Source of the DNA: Actinomycetota bacterium
GTDB lineage: Bacteria > Actinomycetota > Actinomycetes > Nanopelagicales > Nanopelagicaceae
Reading direction: 5' to 3'
Length of the DNA: 19,298 nucleotides
NCBI GenBank assembly: GCA_009702525.1
Contig: WLHW01000014.1
Location: 1 to 19,298, forward strand
A program made the position numbers and the translations under genes. This document shows, piece by piece, positions 15,039 to 19,298 of this stretch. The notes below the pieces were generated by a model, which saw only the letters and a list, made by a program, of their open reading frames with translations, made no database searches and was not told the DNA's origin. How positions within the stretch are numbered: the stretch's first letter is position 1; each line of letters starts with the position of its first letter.

Positions 15039-16193
15039 TTGAGAATGTCAAAGCTCGCGAAAGTTGCATCACTTGCACTCGCGTTTGGTTTAGTTGCAGG
15101 TTCACCTGCATATGCAGTTGATCTACAGGGCTCTGGTGCTTCATTCCCAGCTCTTTTAATTGAAGCTTGTAAGGCCGGTTTTGCTGCCAGCAATGGTGGA
15201 GCTAACTCGTATGTCTATGCATCATCATCTTCAGGAACAGGCCAAGCAAACTCCGATAAGTCAATCGGTGATTTCTGGATGTCAGACGGTGCCTACACTG
15301 CAGCGACAAAGCGTTCAACACTTATTCACGTGCCGCTAGTTGCTGCACCGATCGCGGTTTTGACAAACTTAACTTCTACTAAGACGCTGCAGCTTTCAGC
15401 GGCAACAATCGCTGGAATCTTCGGTGGAACAATCACACGTTGGAATGATCCACTCATCGCAGCAGACAACAACCGTACAACTACAGTTGTGAAGTACAAG
15501 CTAGATGCCAATGGCAATCCAAAAAAGGATGCTAAGGGTAACCCAATCGTTCTATCCACTCGCAAAGTAACGAGTGTCTACACACTTCCAAACCAGCCAA
15601 TCAAAGTTATTTATCGCTCTGATTCATCTGGAACATCTGAGAACTTCACAAACTTCTTAGCCAAATCAGCTCCTGCTGTGTGGATCAAGCCTAAGAATAA
15701 AGTATTTAAGGACTCGTTTCCAGGAGATATCAATGCAGTCTCTAACTTAGGCCGCGTTGTTGGCGCCGCATCCTCTACTGGTGTTGCACAGCTTGCAGGC
15801 AAGACTCCATATTCAATTACATATGCTGAAGTTAACTACGCAGCTGCAAACAATCTAAAGATTGCAAATGTCATTAACCCAGCTGGAGCATCAGTTGCGC
15901 CAAACTCAACTGGTGTTGGTGCATTCCTTGCATCAGCCACTCAAGATGCAAATGGTTTCTTGACATATGACTATGCAACTAAAGAGCCTGGTGCTTACAC
16001 ACTAGGTATCGTCTCTTATTTACTTGCAGACACTGCATACCCATCAAAGACAACTGCAGCTGCGGTGAAGGCATATGCAACCTACATCTTGAGCCCTAAG
16101 TGCTCTAATGATGTCGGTGCAGCCCTTGGCTTCAGTGTGATTGATGGCGAGCTACTTAAGAAGTCACTAGCTCAGATAGCAAAGATCGGTTAA
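15039..16193 (+). CDS. pstS: Phosphate-binding protein PstS
   Basis: Secreted phosphate-binding protein of 384 residues. The signal peptide is MRMSKLAKVA...AYA|V with cleavage likely after residue 26. There is no lipobox cysteine, unlike mycobacterial PstS lipoproteins. Phosphate-site loops are visible: GSGASFPALL (31-40), SSSGTGQ near 64, and the RSDSSGTSENFTNFL loop near 190. It captures phosphate for PstCAB. The start is TTG 15039, seven nt after AGGGG; ATG 15045 is the alternative. It is separated from pstB by a terminator and carries its own promoter with Pho boxes, which fits the common need for more PstS than membrane components. A strong terminator follows. Confidence 0.92.
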   Translation: MRMSKLAKVASLALAFGLVAGSPAYAVDLQGSGASFPALLIEACKAGFAASNGGANSYVYASSSSGTGQANSDKSIGDFWMSDGAYTAATKRSTLIHVPLVAAPIAVLTNLTSTKTLQLSAATIAGIFGGTITRWNDPLIAADNNRTTTVVKYKLDANGNPKKDAKGNPIVLSTRKVTSVYTLPNQPIKVIYRSDSSGTSENFTNFLAKSAPAVWIKPKNKVFKDSFPGDINAVSNLGRVVGAASSTGVAQLAGKTPYSITYAEVNYAAANNLKIANVINPAGASVAPNSTGVGAFLASATQDANGFLTYDYATKEPGAYTLGIVSYLLADTAYPSKTTAAAVKAYATYILSPKCSNDVGAALGFSVIDGELLKKSLAQIAKIG

Positions 16194-16217
16194 TTACTCC
16201 TACTTCGCGGGAAATAG

Positions 16218-16257
16218 AAGTGGCGGTCGCAGCGATGCGGCCGCCACTTTCTCTTTT
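16218..16257 (+). terminator. Strong intrinsic terminator after pstS
   Basis: aagtggcggtcgca (16218-16231) pairs with tgcggccgccactt (16236-16249), one wobble, around a GCGA tetraloop (GNRA type), followed by TCTCTTTT. This is the best rho-independent terminator in the window. Confidence 0.9.
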
Positions 16258-16263
16258 GAACGC

Positions 16264-16269
16264 TATATT
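16264..16269 (+). promoter_or_regulatory. Predicted -10 of a leaderless promoter (small membrane ORF)
   Basis: TATATT, five of six consensus positions, is followed by six nt (GGCAAC) and ATG at 16276. It lies only 7 nt past the pstS terminator T-tract. No Shine-Dalgarno is present. Confidence 0.6.
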
Positions 16270-16275
16270 GGCAAC

Positions 16276-16425
16276 ATGCAGATTAATCTGGATAAAAAAT
16301 CAGGTGTACTCGTCGCCATTATTGCGGCCTTGCTAGTCATCATTATTGTTCTGCTAGTAGATAAAGTCGGCGATGAAGGTAATTTCATTGAGTCACATTC
16401 AGCGCACCTAAGCCTGGGTCTATAA
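16276..16425 (+). CDS. Small single-pass membrane protein, 49 residues, unrecognised
   Basis: ATG to TAA encodes MQINLDKKSG, then about 18 consecutive strongly hydrophobic residues (VLVAIIAALLVIIIVLLV), then DKVGDEGNFIESHSAHLSLGL. This is a charged N-terminus, one clear transmembrane helix and a short polar tail. Support for its being real comes from a near-consensus -10 exactly 6 nt before the ATG, the same layout as four other starts here, its position between a terminator and the next gene, and the ordered hydrophobic pattern. I do not recognise the family. Lysines before the helix and acidic residues after it suggest the N-terminus inside. It may relate to the LuxR regulator downstream or to phosphate genes upstream, but nothing in the sequence shows this. 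Confidence 0.6.
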   Translation: MQINLDKKSGVLVAIIAALLVIIIVLLVDKVGDEGNFIESHSAHLSLGL

Positions 16426-16470
16426 CTCCTCAATCAAGCCTGGCAGGGAGTTCGACTAAATAGCCCCACT

Positions 16471-16494
16471 GAATCACCCCTAATGGGGTGATTC
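16471..16494 (+). promoter_or_regulatory. Hairpin 1 in the LuxR-gene leader
   Basis: gaatcacccc (16471-16480) and ggggtgattc (16485-16494) are perfectly complementary around TAAT, a 10-bp stem. No T-tract follows, so it is unlikely to be a plain terminator. The blocks TCACCCC and GGGGTGA recur in the next hairpin and beyond. Confidence 0.6.
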
Positions 16495-16507
16495 GACCTT
16501 GTAAAAC

Positions 16508-16526
16508 GGAGGGTGATACCTCACCC
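16508..16526 (+). promoter_or_regulatory. Hairpin 2 overlapping a Shine-Dalgarno-like GGAGG
   Basis: gggtga (16511-16516) and tcaccc (16521-16526) form a 6-bp stem with loop TACC. The GGAGG at 16508-16512 overlaps its left arm, and the ATG at 16534 follows 7 nt after the stem. The left arm can instead pair with the ATCACCC of hairpin 1 (16473-16479), so two folds exclude each other. Confidence 0.5.
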
Positions 16527-16533
16527 TTACGGT

Positions 16534-19131
16534 ATGCGCGAGCTTGATAAATCAGGGAATCAGCCGGCAACAGGGGTGAGCTTGCCGCGCTCCCAACCAC
16601 CAGCAACCCCACCAAATTTCATATCACGCAAGCAGCTCTTCCCGCTCTTTGAAACTGAAGTGCCCGGCGCTACTTTAGTCGTAGCTCCAACTGGTTATGG
16701 AAAAACCGCCTTAGTCGCAGAGTGGGCGCAAGCCAACCAACGCCCAACCATTTGGTACACCGTGGACTCTAAGGACTCCTTTAGTGATTTTAAAACCCAC
16801 CTTGAAAACTCGATAGCAAGTTTTATCCCCGATTTAAATTCGCTTAAGACGCGATTTCAAAACCTCGATACAAGTGCTTCAATTTTCGAACTTGTAAACA
16901 TTGTTGCCAAATTTCCCGGTGAAGTTAATTTTGCGATTGATTTTGGGAGCGAAAGCCACGAGGGACTTCTGCCATTTAGACAGCTATTAGTAGATTCAGC
17001 TCCAGAAAATATCCATATGGTAATCGTACGTAGATCAACGAGTGAGGCATCATTATCACGTTATGCCGCCCTGGGTAACCTCAGTCTTATAACAAGCGAG
17101 GACCTTAAATTTTCACATTCTGAAGTCGAGACCATTGCTGAAATAAATGGAGTAGACCTTAATCAGAATGGAAATGCTAAGGAGTTAGAACAATGCAGTG
17201 GATGGCCGGCTGCAGTGCAGCTCATGTGCAGAAATATTGGTAAAAATAACGCACACATAAAATTTGCCGATGCAATGGTGATCGGCCTTCACCCAATCGC
17301 GGTTTTGGCATCAGAGACGCTTAATGCGTTAACTCCAGAAAATAGAGAAGTTCTACTTCAACTTAGTATCGTGGAAGAATTTGATTTGGAAATTGCCAAG
17401 ATAATTTTAGGAGACAGATATTCAGAGTCATATCTTAATAAATTGGCAACCGATGGACTTTTTGTCACCACATCATCTACCGTTAAGCGCAGTTTTCGTT
17501 TCAACTCAATAATTTATGAGGCATTGATAAAGATTCGAGAAGACGGACCAGAGCTATTTATGAAAGCAAGGGAAGATTTAGTCGATTTGTTCATCTCTAG
17601 AAATGAGATTTCACTAGCTTTAGAGCATAGCTTCTTGTTTAATAATAAGAGCAAATTTACTGGTCTATTACATTCTAACCTTCGTGACATGGCCCCAATC
17701 GGGCGCGGGGATTTAATGATTCAGTGGTCGGCTTATGCTGGCGATGAATCCCCCCACGGGGAAATAATGAAAAAGACGATTAAAGTTGTTGGCTACCTCA
17801 TTAATTTGGAATTTGCTAAGGCTGAAGCGCTTGCTTCTGAGCTGGAATTTATCGCCTCACATGGAACAAACAACGAATTTCTAGACCGGCTTACCGCAAT
17901 GGTGCGCTCACATGTCTATTTTGCACGTGGAGATTTTGAAAATTCTCGTTCAAAGATTAAAGCGGCGCTCTTGCCAACCCACGATGTAACATCACTCCAG
18001 AATGTAGATCGAATCGCATTATTACGGGTATTAGCATCGATTGCCTTCCTTCACGATGACTTTGAAGAATTATGGCGTCTCTATGATCAAGCTAAAAGCT
18101 TTAGTGCAGAGAGTGATGCGACGGTAGTTGCCTACCATTTAACATGTATGAAGGCACTTGTGCTGTATTCGCAAGGACATTATTTTCAAGCTGCCGAAGT
18201 TGCCGGCATCGCATGCGCACAGGCAAGAGAGTTCAGTTTTGTCGGCATTTATGCGCCACTCGATGCCATGCTCGTATTAGGACGGTGCCAGCTGGAGGGG
18301 TCTGAACTTGTGGAGGCCGTAGTAATTTTTAGATCCATAATGGATTTAGCGGCAAGTTCTAAGATGTGGCCTTGGTATTTTATGGCCCAAGGCAGTATTA
18401 CTAGAGTTGAGATTACACAGGGAAGTTTTTCAAAAGCTGCCGATGAGATAAATCAGCAACGTAAATTCCTCAAAAGCTTCATGAATAGTAATGGTTTGAC
18501 TTGGATGATCGATATGAGCGAATCATTTTTATTTCTCTATGTAGGTGATTTTGTTCGGGCACATGAAATTATTCAGCGGATGCCACGACTTGAAATGGTC
18601 GTACAAATTGAGTTGAGTCATGCTTTTGAAAAATCCTCCAAAAATGCAGCTGAATTGGTAGATGCGTTACCTGAGCGCACTCCTAGGGAAAAAATCACTA
18701 AATTGCTTGCAGTTACGATTTTTAATAGTGGACATGAGAACTTAGCGCTTAAAACTCTGATTCAAGCCCTTGATTTAGGCGCTGAGTGTGGATATCGAGA
18801 GTATTTTTTAAGGCAACATAAACTCTATTCGCTAGTAGTCAAAGCCTCTAAAGAGCGACCAACGTTCTATATGGAAGAGCTTGTACAGATGATGGGCCAA
18901 CGCTTGCATGGAACCAAAAATGCTGCTGGAGCCCTCGACGAGCCTTTGACTAAGCGAGAAATTGAAATTTTGAAACACTTAACGACGGGTAATCCAATTA
19001 GTTCTATCGCTAAATCATTACATATTTCCCAAAATACGATGAAGACACATCTGCGTAACACTTATCGAAAGTTGGATGCAGATGGACGCCATTCGGCAGT
19101 TGAGAAAGCTAAGAAACTGCTCCTGATTTAG
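16534..19131 (+). CDS. MalT/LAL-type LuxR-family transcriptional regulator
   Basis: Large STAND-class regulator of 865 residues from ATG 16534. After a proline-rich tail comes FISRKQLFPLF and Walker A VVAPTGYGKTAL (Lys57), as in MalT. The expected second acidic residue of Walker B is missing (NFAIDFGSE). A long helical middle (~330-780) resembles TPR-like repeats, with pieces such as ARGDFENSRSKIKAALL and SQGHYFQAAEVAGIACA. The C-terminal LuxR helix-turn-helix (805-865) reads LTKREIEILKHL...ISQNTMKTHLRNTYRKL, near-canonical. It should sense an unknown ligand and activate genes. An in-frame GTG at 16513 abuts GGAGG with no spacing and is less likely; neither start has an ideal ribosome site. 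No target operon is evident besides the transporter starting just downstream. Confidence 0.87.
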   Translation: MRELDKSGNQPATGVSLPRSQPPATPPNFISRKQLFPLFETEVPGATLVVAPTGYGKTALVAEWAQANQRPTIWYTVDSKDSFSDFKTHLENSIASFIPDLNSLKTRFQNLDTSASIFELVNIVAKFPGEVNFAIDFGSESHEGLLPFRQLLVDSAPENIHMVIVRRSTSEASLSRYAALGNLSLITSEDLKFSHSEVETIAEINGVDLNQNGNAKELEQCSGWPAAVQLMCRNIGKNNAHIKFADAMVIGLHPIAVLASETLNALTPENREVLLQLSIVEEFDLEIAKIILGDRYSESYLNKLATDGLFVTTSSTVKRSFRFNSIIYEALIKIREDGPELFMKAREDLVDLFISRNEISLALEHSFLFNNKSKFTGLLHSNLRDMAPIGRGDLMIQWSAYAGDESPHGEIMKKTIKVVGYLINLEFAKAEALASELEFIASHGTNNEFLDRLTAMVRSHVYFARGDFENSRSKIKAALLPTHDVTSLQNVDRIALLRVLASIAFLHDDFEELWRLYDQAKSFSAESDATVVAYHLTCMKALVLYSQGHYFQAAEVAGIACAQAREFSFVGIYAPLDAMLVLGRCQLEGSELVEAVVIFRSIMDLAASSKMWPWYFMAQGSITRVEITQGSFSKAADEINQQRKFLKSFMNSNGLTWMIDMSESFLFLYVGDFVRAHEIIQRMPRLEMVVQIELSHAFEKSSKNAAELVDALPERTPREKITKLLAVTIFNSGHENLALKTLIQALDLGAECGYREYFLRQHKLYSLVVKASKERPTFYMEELVQMMGQRLHGTKNAAGALDEPLTKREIEILKHLTTGNPISSIAKSLHISQNTMKTHLRNTYRKLDADGRHSAVEKAKKLLLI

Positions 19132-19154
19132 TTTTAGGGTTATTGTGGACTTCT

Positions 19155-19298
19155 ATGAAATCTATGGGGCCAGCATTTAATCGACTTTGGGGTGCAAGTC
19201 TGACCACAAATTTAGCTGATGGTGTTTTATCGGCCGCGGCTCCACTTTTAGCAATCACCCTGACCAAGAATCCAGTTCTCATTTCGATGCTCAGTGCA
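19155..19298 (+). CDS. MFS transporter (partial, 5' end only)
   Basis: From ATG 19155 the frame stays open to the window edge and gives 48 residues: a short charged start (MKSMGPAFNRLW), then GASLTTNLADGVLSAAAPLLAITLTKNPVLISMLSA. The FxRLWxASLxxNLxDGxxxxAxPLLA pattern is typical of helix 1 of actinobacterial major-facilitator drug/solute exporters. It begins 23 bp after the LuxR gene in the same direction, so regulation by that protein is plausible. An in-frame TTG at 19143 is an alternative start. Substrate unknown. Confidence 0.7.
   Translation, partial: MKSMGPAFNRLWGASLTTNLADGVLSAAAPLLAITLTKNPVLISMLSA

Noticed and set aside
16441..16500. tRNA-like T-loop sequences (GTTCGAC, ATTCGAC) before the LuxR gene
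   Set aside because: No flanking T-stem complement, acceptor stem or anticodon arm could be built on either strand.
1..19298. Insertion sequences, CRISPR arrays, phage or toxin-antitoxin modules
   Set aside because: No transposase-like protein, regularly spaced direct repeats, integrase or toxin pair was seen; the window is ordinary dense chromosomal coding sequence apart from the signals reported.

Overview
The window reads as part of a low-to-mid-GC actinobacterial chromosome. The best guess is a streamlined freshwater planktonic lineage of the acI/Nanopelagicales type. That guess rests on a SenX3/RegX3 pair divergent from phoU-pstCAB, GTTCACC-type Pho boxes with an 11-bp period, frequent GTG/TTG starts, dense packing with many ATGA stop/start overlaps, and several apparently leaderless genes. 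The genus is inference; the actinobacterial character is well supported. No insertion sequence, CRISPR array, tRNA or rRNA was found.

Region 1 (1-8111, minus strand) is one long unidirectional run. In transcription order it holds an Orn/Lys/Arg-type PLP decarboxylase, a TauE/SafE permease, a PuuC-like aldehyde dehydrogenase, a zinc alcohol dehydrogenase, and then a four-gene polyamine-type ABC importer (binding protein, two permeases, ATPase; the ATPase is cut by the window start). A class-III aminotransferase (GabT-like, 8168-9508) is transcribed divergently from the decarboxylase. Together they look like uptake and oxidation of a diamine, polyamine or other omega-amino compound toward GABA and succinate semialdehyde. 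The TauE/SafE gene packed against the aldehyde dehydrogenase leaves open an alternative: nitrogen scavenging from an aminosulfonate with export of the sulfonated acid.

Region 2 (9517-16257) is a complete phosphate-starvation module. senX3-regX3 run leftward; phoU-pstC-pstA-pstB and then pstS run rightward. A four-unit 11-bp Pho-box array sits between senX3 and phoU. A second Pho-box/-10 arrangement with the same geometry precedes pstS, and strong hairpins follow pstB and pstS. The SenX3 homologue lacks the usual N-terminal membrane helices.

Region 3 (16264-19298) holds a 49-residue single-pass membrane ORF, a leader rich in mutually complementary GGGTGA/TCACCC blocks, a large MalT/LAL-type LuxR regulator, and the start of an MFS transporter that runs off the window.

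The most interesting signals beyond the genes are five starts sharing the layout TAnnnT-N6-ATG (likely leaderless promoters), the paired Pho promoters, the soluble SenX3, the hidden small membrane ORF, and the structured leader of the LuxR gene.
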